A program made the translations under genes and the position numbers. A model generated the notes under the pieces. The model was given only the letters and a program-made list of their open reading frames with translations. It was not told where the DNA came from and did no database searches. 36,355 bases of DNA from Planctomycetota bacterium (GTDB lineage Bacteria; Planctomycetota; Phycisphaerae; UBA1845): the NCBI GenBank assembly GCA_016208685.1, contig JACQXM010000058.1:1-36355 (forward strand), written 5' to 3'. This document shows, piece after piece, positions 6,607-21,421 of the stretch (positions within the stretch are counted from its first letter, which is position 1; each line of letters opens with the position of its first letter).

Positions 6607-9600
6607 ATGTCCCCCATGACCTTCACGCCGCAGCAACGAGCCGCCATCGAAACCACGGGGCGGAGCGTTATCGTCTCCGCCGCCGCGGGATCGGGAAAAA
6701 CTGCGGTGCTCGCCGAGCGCTGCGCTTTCCTGGTCTGCGACGCCCCGGAAACGGCGCGCTGCAACGTCGACGGGCTGCTGGTGGTGACGTTCACCGACGC
6801 CGCCGCCGCCGAGATGCGGCAGCGCATCGTCGCCGCCATCGGCCGCCGCGCCGCGGATCGCCCCGCCGATCAGCGCCTGGCGCGACAGATGGCGCTGATT
6901 GACTCGGCGCATGTCTCCACAATCCACGCCTTCTGCCTGTGGCTGGTGCGCCGCTGGTTCAGCGAGCTGGGTCTGGATCCCACGGCGGGCATTCTGGATC
7001 CGCAGGAAACCGAACTGCTCAAGCATGAGACGCTCGAGGCGCTGTGCGCTGAGCTTTATGCCGCGGAGGGCGGCGGCGATCGCTCTCTTGACGGTGCCAA
7101 GCGGGATCTCGGCCGGCGGTTTGTACGTCTGGTGGACGACTACGGCCTGGGCGATGATCGCGAGCTGGGGCTGCTGGTCCGCCGCCTGCACGACTTCTGC
7201 GCCTCGCTCCCCGACCCCGAGTCGTGGCTCTCCCAGGCCGCCGAGGCCCTGTATGACGGGGCGCCGCTGACGGTGCTGGCACTGGCGGAATCACTGCGCA
7301 CGGAGCTTACGCGGCAGGCGGAATACTGCCGGCGCCTGGCGGCGGGCATGGAGGGCGCCCACGCCGTCACGCGACACCATGCCGATCAGGCGCGTGCCTA
7401 CTGCGACCAACTGACGGCGTGGATGAGCGCCCTCGCAGGGGAGGAAAAAGAACCCGACATCGCGTTGCAGCGGCTGGACACCGTCCGACAATCCATCGCC
7501 GGTTTCGAATTCGACAGCCGGCGCGGTCCGCGACTCGCCAGAGAGGTGGACGAGGAGGTCAGGAAGCTGCGCGACCGGGCCAGCGACCAGTGGTCCGAGG
7601 TCAAACGGGAGCTGTTCAAGTCCCGCCTGCGGGATCGTTTTGCGCTCTTCACCACCGGTGAGTTCATCGACGGGCTTCGCCGCACCGCGCCGTATGCGGC
7701 GACGCTGGTGGACGTGGTGCGGCGCTTCGGCGAGGCGTACGCCGCACGGAAGCGCGGGCTTGATGCGCTTGACTTTGCCGACCTGGAGCGGTTTGCATAC
7801 CAGTTGCTCTGCGACGGCGGTCCGGACCAGCCCTCGCGGATCGCCCGCACGCTACACCGCCGCTTCGCGTACGTGCTCGTTGACGAGTTCCAGGATATCA
7901 ACCCCATCCAGCAGGCGATCCTGCGGCTTGCCAGTCGCGAGGTCGATCCTGAGCGCGCGGACAACCTGTTCGTCGTGGGCGACGTCAAGCAAAGCATCTA
8001 CCGCTTCCGCCTGGCCGAACCCGCGGTGTTCCAGCAGCGTGCCGAGGCCTTCGGCCGCGGCGCCGGCGGCCTGGCCATTCCGTTGCAGACGAACTTCCGC
8101 AGCCGCCCGGAGATTCTCGATTTCGTGAACCTGTTGTTTCGCCGCCTGATGCGCCGCGACACCGGAGACCTGGTGTACGACGCCGATGTCGAGCTCCGCG
8201 CGGGACGCGAGCTCGACGCCGACGCTCCCGCCTGTCCCGTGGAAGTGCACCTGCTGGAGCGGTCCTGGACGACGGACGACGACGCGGAGGAGGGCGAGGC
8301 GTTGGAGCGCCGGACCCGCTACGCCCCCTCGCGCTGGTCGCCCATCGAACGCGAGGCCTGCCTGATTGCCACGCGCATCCGCGGACTACGCGAAAGTCCG
8401 CGGGGAGTCGCGGGCGCGCCGCCGCCGGCCTACCGCGACATGGTGGTGCTGCTGCGCGCGGCGCGGGTCAGCGCCGAGAGCGTGGCAGGTGTGCTCCAGG
8501 CGATGGGGATACCGGCCTACGCCGATGCCGGCGGTTCGCTGCTGCGGGCCCGCGAGATCCGCGACGTGCTGGCCGCACTGGAGGTGCTGGACAACGCTCA
8601 GCAGGACATTCCCCTGGCCGCCGTTCTGCGCAGCGGCGTATTCGGCGAGCGCTTGTCCGAGGACGAGCTGGTGCGCGTCCGCTGCCTGGACCGCGACATA
8701 CCCTTTCACGCCGCCGCCCGCGCCTACGCCGAGCGCGGCGTCGAGCCGGTCTTACGCGAGAAGGTCCAGCGCGTTATGCGTCGCGTGCGGCGATTCCGCG
8801 ATGCCGCGCGGCGCCGGCCGCTGGCCGAGGTGCTGTGGGAGTTTTACGAGCGGCATGGCTTTCTGGCTTACGTCGGCGGCCTGCCCCATGGCCCGCAACG
8901 CCGCGCCAACCTGCTGAAACTGCACGAGCTTGCCCGGCGTTTCGGAACCTTCCGCCGCCAGGGTCTGTTTCGGTTCCTGCGCTTTCTCGAGTCCCTGGCC
9001 GAGGAGGAACGAACGCTCGCCGCGGCGCCGTCATTGGGCGAGTCCGACGACGTGGTGCGGGTGATGAGCGTGCACCAGAGCAAGGGCCTTGAGTTCGACA
9101 TTGTCTTTCTCGCCGGGCTCGGCACCCGTTTCAATCTGGGGGATCGCCGCGGACGGATCATCTTCGAGCGCCACGCGAAACTGGGTCTGCGCGTCGTGGA
9201 TGCCGAGCGCATGATCGAATACCCCTCGGCGGCGCACACCCTGGTGGTCGACGAGGTGGAGCGCACCACGCGTGAGGAGGAGTTGCGGATTCTATACGTG
9301 GCACTCACCCGGGCGCGGGAGCGGCTCTTTCTGGTCGGGTCGAAGAAGGACGTGGCGGCGGAGCGCGGCGAGAAGGGGGCCGGCGGCGGCGAACCGACGG
9401 CGTTCGAGGTGGCGCGCGCCGCGACGCCGCTGGATTGGATTCTGCCGGTTGTGGGTGCCGCACCGCCGGGGGTGGTGCAGCGAGTGACCGGTGGCCCGGC
9501 CGACGAGCGCGCCGCGCCGCCGCGTGGTGCCGCGCCTCTCATCGAACTCTACCTGCACGGGCCGGCGGAGATGGAGGGCTGGCGGGTGGAGAATACGGAC

Positions 9601-10416
9601 ACCGGCACGGACGCAGATCTCCTGGGCCGCGTGGCGCGGGGCGACCCGTTGCCCGGCGCGGAACCTGTCACGGCTGATGATCCGGTGCTGGCGGAAGTGC
9701 GGGCACGCATGGACTACGTGTACCCCCACCTTTCCGCCGCGACGGCCCGCGCCGCGATGGGGGTCAGCGAGCTGAAGCGGACGTACGATGTGGCGCGGGA
9801 CCCCGGGGAAATCGAGCTGCCGGCGCCCGTCCCGACGCCGCCCGGTGGTGAGCGTGTGGCCACGCTTCCCAACGCGCCCTCGCGGGCGGCGCGCCGCGGC
9901 ATCGTGACCCATCGCGTCCTGCAACACCTGGATTTCGATCTGGCGCGCGACGAGCGATCCGTGCTCGGCGAGTTGACGCGATTGCTCGCCGCAGGCATGG
10001 TCACCGCCGAGGAGCGCGAATTGTTGGATGCGGACGCCCTGGCGTGGTTCGTGGGAACTCCGCTGGCCGGGGCCATTCGAGAGGCCGGCGCCGGCTATCG
10101 CCGGGAGTTGCCCTACACCGCCCTCGAAGCGGTTGCTTCGCTTGATCCTACGGTCGGGCCGGCGGATGCCGACTGCGTGCTGGTGCGCGGCATCGTGGAC
10201 GGTATCCTACCCGTCGGGGAGTGCCTGGAACTGGTGGATTTCAAAACCGACGCCGTCGCCGCCCCGGACGTACCCTTGCGGGCGCAGCGCTACGAGCCGC
10301 AGATGCGCTGCTACGCCCGTGCGGTCTCCGGCTTGTGGCGAAGACCGGTGGCGGCCTGCTGGCTGGTGTTCCTGGCACCGCGCGAGCTGCTGAAGCTGAC
10401 CATCGCCGCGGCGTAG
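6607..10416 (+). CDS. addA: AddA-type UvrD/Rep helicase-nuclease
   Basis: ATP-driven 3'-5' helicase with a C-terminal nuclease that resects double-strand breaks before recombination. All helicase motifs are visible in the 1269 residues: SAAAGSGKT (24-32), VVTFTDAAAAEMRQRI, DEFQD (about 426), GDVKQSIYRFR, QTNFRSRPEIL, SVHQSKGLEFD (about 820) and YVALTRARERL. The C-terminal PD-(D/E)xK nuclease shows GIVDGI (about 1196) and ELVDFKTD (about 1208), with QMRCY downstream, so the nuclease looks intact. Length fits AddA. The normal partner addB/rexB is not adjacent on either side, so it lies elsewhere or is replaced. The ATG at 6607 follows a TATAAT with no ribosome site; ATG at 6616 is an alternative. 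The FlgI-like gene begins 64 bp after the stop. Confidence 0.93.
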   Translation: MSPMTFTPQQRAAIETTGRSVIVSAAAGSGKTAVLAERCAFLVCDAPETARCNVDGLLVVTFTDAAAAEMRQRIVAAIGRRAADRPADQRLARQMALIDSAHVSTIHAFCLWLVRRWFSELGLDPTAGILDPQETELLKHETLEALCAELYAAEGGGDRSLDGAKRDLGRRFVRLVDDYGLGDDRELGLLVRRLHDFCASLPDPESWLSQAAEALYDGAPLTVLALAESLRTELTRQAEYCRRLAAGMEGAHAVTRHHADQARAYCDQLTAWMSALAGEEKEPDIALQRLDTVRQSIAGFEFDSRRGPRLAREVDEEVRKLRDRASDQWSEVKRELFKSRLRDRFALFTTGEFIDGLRRTAPYAATLVDVVRRFGEAYAARKRGLDALDFADLERFAYQLLCDGGPDQPSRIARTLHRRFAYVLVDEFQDINPIQQAILRLASREVDPERADNLFVVGDVKQSIYRFRLAEPAVFQQRAEAFGRGAGGLAIPLQTNFRSRPEILDFVNLLFRRLMRRDTGDLVYDADVELRAGRELDADAPACPVEVHLLERSWTTDDDAEEGEALERRTRYAPSRWSPIEREACLIATRIRGLRESPRGVAGAPPPAYRDMVVLLRAARVSAESVAGVLQAMGIPAYADAGGSLLRAREIRDVLAALEVLDNAQQDIPLAAVLRSGVFGERLSEDELVRVRCLDRDIPFHAAARAYAERGVEPVLREKVQRVMRRVRRFRDAARRRPLAEVLWEFYERHGFLAYVGGLPHGPQRRANLLKLHELARRFGTFRRQGLFRFLRFLESLAEEERTLAAAPSLGESDDVVRVMSVHQSKGLEFDIVFLAGLGTRFNLGDRRGRIIFERHAKLGLRVVDAERMIEYPSAAHTLVVDEVERTTREEELRILYVALTRARERLFLVGSKKDVAAERGEKGAGGGEPTAFEVARAATPLDWILPVVGAAPPGVVQRVTGGPADERAAPPRGAAPLIELYLHGPAEMEGWRVENTDTGTDADLLGRVARGDPLPGAEPVTADDPVLAEVRARMDYVYPHLSAATARAAMGVSELKRTYDVARDPGEIELPAPVPTPPGGERVATLPNAPSRAARRGIVTHRVLQHLDFDLARDERSVLGELTRLLAAGMVTAEERELLDADALAWFVGTPLAGAIREAGAGYRRELPYTALEAVASLDPTVGPADADCVLVRGIVDGILPVGECLELVDFKTDAVAAPDVPLRAQRYEPQMRCYARAVSGLWRRPVAACWLVFLAPRELLKLTIAAA

Positions 10417-10480
10417 CGGCGCGAGTTCCGAGGTGTCAAGAGTGTGGCACGCCGGCACCGGAACGAGGTGGGAGGAGTTG

Positions 10481-12256
10481 ATGATTCGCGGGCGGAGCAC
10501 GACATGCCGATCGTTTATGCACCGCCCCACGCTTGCCGGACGGGCGGGCGTTGCCGTCCTCGTGCTTTTGAGCGGCTGCAACGGCGTGTTTTCGGGCAAG
10601 GAAAAACGCGGCAAGGCCGGGCTTGGGGTCGACGCCACCGAGGCGGCTTACGCGAACTCCGCCGCGTTCCGCGACAGCATCGCCTCGCGCTGCTACTACG
10701 AGGGCCTGGGGCCCATGCGCGTGCGCGGCTACGGACTGGTGGTCGGCCTGGGCCGGAACGGCTCGCGGGACTGCCCCAAGGCGGTCTACGACAAACTGGT
10801 GCAGGATCTTTACAAACGCCACCGCTTCCTCAGCGACGAGCTGGGGGTGCCGTCGGTCAAACCCGAGGATCTGATCAACGACCTGGACACGGCCGTGGTG
10901 GTGGTGCAGGCGGAGATCCCGCCGGGCGCCGTCGTGGGCACGAGGTTCGACGTTTCCGTCATGGCCCTTCCCGGCACGCAGACCAAGTCGCTGGTCGGAG
11001 GACGGCTGTTCTCCACCGACCTCGAGGTGTTCCGCCAGTCGGCCGCGGGGGGCACGGTTTCCGGGCAGGTGCTCGCCCGCGCCTCCGGTCCGCTGTTCTT
11101 CAATCCCTTCTCCGACGATGAATCCTCGGCCAAGGCCAACCCCTTGCAGGCGACCATCCTTGGCGGCGGGCGCGCGACGCAGGCGCGGCGCATCCGCCTG
11201 GTGCTCACCCAGCCCTCGCATCCCTGGGCGCGCCGCATCCAGGACCGTATCAACGCCCGCTTCCCCAGCGCCTACCGCATCGCCGACGCCACGTCGCCGT
11301 CCTTCGTACAGCTCCGCATCCCCGAGGAATATGCCGAGGACGCGGGGCACTTCCTTTCCCTCGTCCGCGCCCTCTACCTGACCAGCGATCCGTCCTTCGA
11401 GGCGGCGCGAGCCCGGGCGCTGGCGGAGGAGATCGTGTCACCCTCCGCGCCACATGCTCTGATCGCCTCCGCCTGGGAGGGTCTGGGGCGCTCCGCGCTT
11501 CCCGTGGTGACGGAGCTCTATGCCCACGCCAAGAACTACGTCAGCTTCCACGCCGCCGTGGCCGGGCTGCGGCTCGACGACCACCTGGCCTGCGACGTGC
11601 TTTCCGCCCAGGCCGGCGACGCGGCCGGCGAGTATCGCTTTCCTGCTATCCGCGCCCTCGGGGAGGCGTCGCGCATGGGGAGCGCCGCCGTCGCCTTGCG
11701 CAAGCTGCTCTACGACGACGACCCGCGGGTGCAGATCGCGGCCTACGAGGCGCTGGCGCGTCGCGGAGACTCCAGCATCGACTCCCGTGCCGTCGGCGGC
11801 GACAACTTCACGCTCGAACAGGTGCGCGGCGGGGTGAATCCCATGGTGTATGCGCGGCGGACGGGTGTCCGGAAGATCGCGCTCTTCGGCGACGACCTGA
11901 AGGTCCAGACGCCCCTGTTCTATCGCGCTCCCGACGGCAGCGTCACCATCACCGCGGACGAAGGCGCGCGAGAACTGACACTCATCCGCACCGTGGTTTC
12001 CAGCGGTTCGGTCTCCCCGCCGATCACCGCTTCGCTGGAGCTCCCGCCGCTCATCGAGCTGCTGGGCCGCCAGGCGGACGTCGACCAGGATGGAGTGGTG
12101 GTGGGCTTGGGGCTTGATTACGCCGCGGTGGTTCGCGCGCTACATCACCTGTGCAACGTCCGCGGCGGGAACCTGCGGTTCGTGCTGGAACAGCCCAACC
12201 TGGCGGAGCTGTTCGGCCCGCTGCCCACCGCCGGCCGGCCGGAGTCGGAGTTGTAG
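10481..12256 (+). CDS. FlgI (flagellar P-ring)-like lipoprotein with helical-repeat insert
   Basis: A 591-residue predicted lipoprotein. Start at ATG 10481 because GGAGGAG ends three bases upstream; the signal peptide ends in LLSGC with Cys33. Residues about 65-280 resemble flagellar P-ring protein FlgI: VRGYGLVVGLGRNGSRD, then GTRFDVSVMALPGTQTKSLVGGRLFSTDL, then QARRIRLVLTQPSHPWARRI. Residues about 300-430 are instead alpha-helical and repetitive (HEAT-like: FPAIRALGEASRMGSAAVALRKLL, VQIAAYEALARRGD). A beta-rich last domain follows. No flagellar gene is nearby and FlgI itself is not normally a lipoprotein, so this may be a distant relative with another envelope role. The gap to uvrA is 82 bp on the same strand. 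Confidence 0.75.
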   Translation: MIRGRSTTCRSFMHRPTLAGRAGVAVLVLLSGCNGVFSGKEKRGKAGLGVDATEAAYANSAAFRDSIASRCYYEGLGPMRVRGYGLVVGLGRNGSRDCPKAVYDKLVQDLYKRHRFLSDELGVPSVKPEDLINDLDTAVVVVQAEIPPGAVVGTRFDVSVMALPGTQTKSLVGGRLFSTDLEVFRQSAAGGTVSGQVLARASGPLFFNPFSDDESSAKANPLQATILGGGRATQARRIRLVLTQPSHPWARRIQDRINARFPSAYRIADATSPSFVQLRIPEEYAEDAGHFLSLVRALYLTSDPSFEAARARALAEEIVSPSAPHALIASAWEGLGRSALPVVTELYAHAKNYVSFHAAVAGLRLDDHLACDVLSAQAGDAAGEYRFPAIRALGEASRMGSAAVALRKLLYDDDPRVQIAAYEALARRGDSSIDSRAVGGDNFTLEQVRGGVNPMVYARRTGVRKIALFGDDLKVQTPLFYRAPDGSVTITADEGARELTLIRTVVSSGSVSPPITASLELPPLIELLGRQADVDQDGVVVGLGLDYAAVVRALHHLCNVRGGNLRFVLEQPNLAELFGPLPTAGRPESEL

Positions 12257-12338
12257 GAGAGGGAAGTCCAACGGAGACACGGCCGCCGCGCGGCGAATCG
12301 CCGTTCAGCCGGTTCGGTCCCATCCCGCACGCCAACCC

Positions 12339-17500
<5,162 letters not shown>

Positions 17501-17504
<4 letters not shown>

Positions 17505-18157
17505 GCGCGCTGATACCCCATCGGTTTCTCTTCGACTTCGAGTTCCCGCTGCGCTATCGCGCCGCGCCTCCGGCGGTCGACGGCCGGCTCACGGGGTGGC
17601 GCGACGCGGAGCGCCTGCCGAGGCTGGGTGAGATCGACGGCAACACTGACTTCGCCGATGTGTGGGTCTGTTGGAACGAGACCGGCCTGTATCTTGCCTG
17701 TCGGGTGACGGACAAGCGGCACCCGCTGCGCTGCGATCCGCGCAGCTTCTGGACCGGCGACAGCGTCCGCCTGTGCACGGACATGCGCGACGCACGCTCC
17801 AACCGCCGCGGTACGCGCTACTGCCAGCATTTCTACTTCCTGCCCACCGGCGGCGGCCCCAAAGCCGACCGGCCGGTCGCCGGCGTCGCCCGGCTCCAGC
17901 GCGCCCGGGAGGACGCTCCGACGGTTCCGGTGGAACGTATTCGCGTCGCGTCGCGCGTGGCGCGCGGCGAGTACCAGCTCGAGGCGCACCTGCCCGCCGA
18001 CGTGCTCAGCGGATTCGACCCCCGCGAACATCCGCGCATCGGGTTTTACTATCTCGTCGAAGACGCCGACCACGGCCGGCAGTACCTGACCGTCGGCGAC
18101 GACCTGTACTGGTACGTCGATCCCTCCACATGGGCCACGGCGGTGCTGGTGCGGTAG
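17501..18157 (+). CDS. CBM9/DOMON-like beta-sandwich protein, coupled to uvrA
   Basis: A 218-residue soluble protein without signal peptide. The pattern AAPPAVDGRLTGWRDAERLPRLGEIDG, followed by DFADVWVCWNETGLYLACRVTD and FWTGDSVRLCTDMRD, matches the carbohydrate-binding family 9 / DOMON-like fold, where a ligand pocket sits between two beta sheets (family-level inference). Its ATG overlaps the uvrA TGA as ATGA, so translation is probably coupled. That argues for co-production with the UvrA-like ATPase, a pairing that has no obvious reason if this were an ordinary extracellular sugar-binding domain. HYFYFLPTGGG-like and FYYLVEDADHGRQYLTVGDDLYWYVDPSTWATA segments complete the sheet pattern. It ends 62 bp from the convergent hutI stop. 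Ligand and role are unknown. Confidence 0.78.
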
Positions 18158-18219
18158 TGCGTTCCACGCCTGCGAACGCCCGGCGCCACGATCGCCTCGC
18201 CCAGCGCGGGTCGGATGGT

Positions 18220-19467
18220 TTACTCCTCCCGTGCCGACGGCTCGGCAACCACCTGCCCGCGTTTGATGACCGTTCGAACACAGTTCCGCCCCGGTTCATA
18301 CATCCACCGCCGGTGGTCGGGTACGTCGAGAATCACCAGGTCGGCCTGCATGCCGGGCTGCACGGCCCCGAGGCGCCGGTGTCGGTCCACGGCCGCCGCG
18401 GCGTTTGCGGTGGCAGCCACCAACGCCTCCAGAGGCGTCAGGCGCATCTGCGTGCAGGCGATGCTCATCACCAGGGGCAGCGACTCGATCATGGATGACC
18501 CGGGGTTGTAGTCCGTGCCCAGGGCCACCGGCAAATCGGCGTCCAGCAACCGCCGGGCGGGCGCCTGCTGAACGCCAAGGAAGAACGAGCACCCGGGAAG
18601 CAGCACCGCCACCGTCTCGGCGCCGTGCAGTGCGTCGATGCCGTGGTCGTCGATGTGCTCCAGGTGGTCCGCGGACACGGCGGCAAGCTCGCCGGCAAGC
18701 GCCGACGCGCCCATCTGGCTGATCTGGTCGGCGTGGAGCTTAGGTCGCAGGCCGTACCGCTTGGCCTTGGCGAGCACGCGCCGTGATTGCTCCACCGTGA
18801 AGGCGGTGCGTTCGCAGAACACATCACAGAACTCCGCCAGCCGCTCGTCGCGCAGGCGGGCGAGCACGGCATCGGCGAAAAGGGTGTCCAGGTAGTCGTC
18901 GGTACGCCCGGCGTATTCCGCGGGAACGGTATGCGCCGCCAGGAAGGTGGGAACCAGTTCGATGGGCTGGAGGCGGGCGAGCTCGCGCACCACGTAAAGC
19001 ATCTTGAGTTCGTCGTCGACCGTCAGTCCGTAGCCGCTTTTGATCTCGACCGTGGTGACGCCGTGGTGCAGCATGCGCCGCAGTCGCCGCAAAGCCAGAG
19101 CGATCAGTTCCTGGCTCGAGGTGCGCCGGACGGCCTCCACGGTGACCCGGATGCCGCCGCCCTCCTCGGCGATCTGCGCGTAGGATTTCCCCCGGATTCT
19201 CTCCACGAACTCATGCTCGCGGGTCCCGGCGAAAACGGTGTGGGTGTGGCAATCCACCAGGCCGGGCACTACACAACCGTCGCCGGCATCGAGTTCCTGT
19301 GCGCCGGGGCTACGCGGCGCGTCCCGATCCGAACCCATCCAGACGATGCGCTCGTCCTCGATGGCCAGGGCCGCGGACGTAACGGTGCGCACGTCGCCCA
19401 TCGCCCGCCCCGGCACCGGGCCGGGGGGCACGAGGACCAGTTCGGCGATATTGCGGAGGGTGAGCAT
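18220..19467 (-). CDS. hutI: Imidazolonepropionase
   Basis: Third step of histidine degradation: hydrolyses imidazolone-5-propionate to N-formimino-L-glutamate in the cytoplasm, feeding glutamate and ammonia to the cell. The 415-residue amidohydrolase shows the metal motif DCHTHTVFAG (about 70-80), EIKSGYGLTVDDELKML, LHADQ (about 242), SADHLEH and GTDYNPGSS (about 314), all characteristic of HutI. GAAGG precedes the ATG by seven bases. No hutH, hutU or hutG is in the window. It lies 70 bp downstream of the M28 peptidase on the same strand, so the two may form a peptide and amino-acid salvage unit. Confidence 0.95.
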   Translation of the reverse strand: MLTLRNIAELVLVPPGPVPGRAMGDVRTVTSAALAIEDERIVWMGSDRDAPRSPGAQELDAGDGCVVPGLVDCHTHTVFAGTREHEFVERIRGKSYAQIAEEGGGIRVTVEAVRRTSSQELIALALRRLRRMLHHGVTTVEIKSGYGLTVDDELKMLYVVRELARLQPIELVPTFLAAHTVPAEYAGRTDDYLDTLFADAVLARLRDERLAEFCDVFCERTAFTVEQSRRVLAKAKRYGLRPKLHADQISQMGASALAGELAAVSADHLEHIDDHGIDALHGAETVAVLLPGCSFFLGVQQAPARRLLDADLPVALGTDYNPGSSMIESLPLVMSIACTQMRLTPLEALVAATANAAAAVDRHRRLGAVQPGMQADLVILDVPDHRRWMYEPGRNCVRTVIKRGQVVAEPSAREE

Positions 19468-19537
19468 ATCGGTGCCTTCTGCTTCCCTGCCGCCCGCGAT
19501 GCCCGTAGGGTCGCTCCCTGCGCGCGGCGCCGGGAGG

Positions 19538-21007
19538 TTACCGCGTCATGAGGTTCGCCTTGGCCGGCGGCGTTTGGGTTCCGAGGCGATCCGGCATGTC
19601 GGCGAGGATGAACGTGACGGCGGCGAGCAGGGCAACGTTCTGCGACAGCTCGTGCGGGTCGATCTTGTCCAGTGTGTCCGCGGGCGTGTGGTGGTAGTCA
19701 AAGTACTTCGACCCCTCGACCTCATGCCCCAGGAGCACCACTCCCGCGGACTTCAAGGTGCTGACGTCCGCGCCCGAGCCGCCGATATCCACGCGCAGGG
19801 CGCCCAGCGGCACCAGCAGGGCGAGGATCTCGCGCAACTGCTCCGCGGCGACGGCCTGGCGGTCGGCGTCGGCGCATTCCAGCGAAAACCCCAGCGGCCT
19901 GAAGATGCCGCCGTCGGATTCGATCGCCGCCACGTGGTCCGGTAGCGCAGCGGCGTGCGTCGCCGCGTAGGCCTTGGCGCCGCGCAGCCCGTTCTCCTCG
20001 TTGGTCCAGAGCACCACGCGAATGGTCCGCCGCGGCGTGAGCTTGAGCTTGCGCAGGACGTTGATCGCCTCCATGGCGACCACGCATCCACCGCCGTCGT
20101 CCTGCGCCCCCTGGCCGACGTCCCAGGAGTCGATGTGGCCGCCCACGACCACGATCTCCTCCGGCTTCTCGCGGCCGCGAAGCTCACCGACGACGTTGGC
20201 CGATTCCGCATCGGGCAGCGTGGTCGCCTCCATCATCAGATTGACTTCGACCCGCTCGCCCCTGCGCACCAAACGCGCGATCATCTCCGCGTCCTCGACG
20301 GTAAGGGCTGCGGCGGGAATCCTGTTGGTCGTTTCGCCGTAGCTGGTAGCGCCGGTATGCGGCGTCCGCAGGCTATGGGCGGTGACGGAGCGGATGAGGC
20401 AGGCCACGGCTCCCTTCTCCGCCGCCAGCCGCGCACCTTTGTGGCGAAAGCGGACGGTCGTGCCGTACCCCGACCCGGCTTCCGGGCTGTAGGGCGGCAT
20501 GGCGTTGTTGAAGAGCACGATTTTGCCGCGCGCCGCTTCGCCAAGCTGCTCCAGCTCGGCCTCGTTCGAGACCACGGCCATCGGGGCGGTAATGCCCTCC
20601 GGCGGCGTGCCCACGGAGCCGCCCAGCCCCAACATCACCAGCGGCTCGCGGCGCGGCGCGATCATGGTGGCGGACTCGCGTCCGCGAACCCAGACGGGGA
20701 CCATGACTTTCTCGCCGCGGACGTTCTCCTGCCCGTCCTTCGTCATGGTGCCGATGGCCCAATCGATGGCCTGCTCGAGCTGGCGTGAGCCGCTGAGGCG
20801 GTGGCCGATTCCGTCGCAAAGCTCTTCCAGCTTCCGGTACGCCTCGTTGCCCGCCAGCGCGGTATTGACGATCCGCTCAACGATAGGGCCGTATTGCGTC
20901 GTGAGGGATGGAGCCCCGAGCTCGCCTTCGGGGGAACTCCCCGCCGCCGGGGCCAGAAGTGCCGGGCCGAGAATCATCCAGGTACCAACCAGTAGCGACG
21001 CCACCAT
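19538..21007 (-). CDS. Secreted M28 zinc aminopeptidase/carboxypeptidase Q-like
   Basis: A 489-residue exported peptidase. The signal peptide begins MVASLLVGTWMILG and ends near the Ala-rich PAAG; this start (21007) is preferred over a further upstream ATG at 21124 because GGGAGAAGG ends one base before it and a signal peptide begins there. A PA-like insert domain (IVLFNNAMPPYSPEAGSGYG) interrupts the peptidase, as in M28B. Zinc ligands fit GGHIDSWD with QDDGGG (about 289-303), TNEENGLRGA (about 336), IESDGG (about 363) and YHHTPADT (about 435). It likely trims peptides in the periplasm or outside the cell. It leads hutI by 70 bp, so amino acids it frees could enter that pathway. Confidence 0.93.
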   Translation of the reverse strand: MVASLLVGTWMILGPALLAPAAGSSPEGELGAPSLTTQYGPIVERIVNTALAGNEAYRKLEELCDGIGHRLSGSRQLEQAIDWAIGTMTKDGQENVRGEKVMVPVWVRGRESATMIAPRREPLVMLGLGGSVGTPPEGITAPMAVVSNEAELEQLGEAARGKIVLFNNAMPPYSPEAGSGYGTTVRFRHKGARLAAEKGAVACLIRSVTAHSLRTPHTGATSYGETTNRIPAAALTVEDAEMIARLVRRGERVEVNLMMEATTLPDAESANVVGELRGREKPEEIVVVGGHIDSWDVGQGAQDDGGGCVVAMEAINVLRKLKLTPRRTIRVVLWTNEENGLRGAKAYAATHAAALPDHVAAIESDGGIFRPLGFSLECADADRQAVAAEQLREILALLVPLGALRVDIGGSGADVSTLKSAGVVLLGHEVEGSKYFDYHHTPADTLDKIDPHELSQNVALLAAVTFILADMPDRLGTQTPPAKANLMTR

Positions 21008-21187
21008 ACCTTCTCCCTTCGCCGGTCTCGCACGCGGGGACGTTTGCCGCGCACCGCGCCGGACCGGCGTATTCGCCTGTCGGACTGCGATCGCGGGCCA
21101 GTTTAGCACGTCCGGCGGGGGCATCCAGACCGCCGCCCACCGGGCCTGCCTGCGTTCCCGGCCGCGGTTATCGGCCCGGCGCGGCCC

Positions 21188-21216
21188 TTGCCCGCGGGGT
21201 CCGGATCGGCTATATG
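21188..21216 (+). promoter_or_regulatory. Sigma-70-like promoter candidate
   Basis: TTGCCC at 21188-21193 and TATATG at 21211-21216 are separated by 17 bp, each matching the consensus at four of six positions. It would drive the pentaheme gene with a leader of about 220 bases. Confidence 0.3.
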
Positions 21217-21400
21217 TAGATCAGAATGTGAACTAACGGCAGAGAACAACGCGACCGCACCCGCGCCGCCCCCGGAGAAGGGCGTTGACCCTTCTTCGAA
21301 GGGCGAGCCACGCGGCGCGGTCGACTCGCCCGGATCTCTGCCCATCGCGGAAGCGCGCCGGCGCCGCAGCCGAAGTGCGCCATCCGCCGACCGGCCGTGA

Positions 21401-21421
21401 CGGCACGGCGCTTGCCGTGCC
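21401..21421 (+). promoter_or_regulatory. GC-rich palindrome overlapping a -24/-12-like sequence
   Basis: GGCACGGC-gctt-GCCGTGCC is a perfect hairpin (21402-21421). The same bases read CGGCACG-N4-TTGCC, a partial sigma-54 match, 25-45 bases before the pentaheme start. The 15-mer CGGCACGGCGCTTGC is repeated exactly at 31231-31245. The hairpin reading is the simpler one. Confidence 0.25.
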
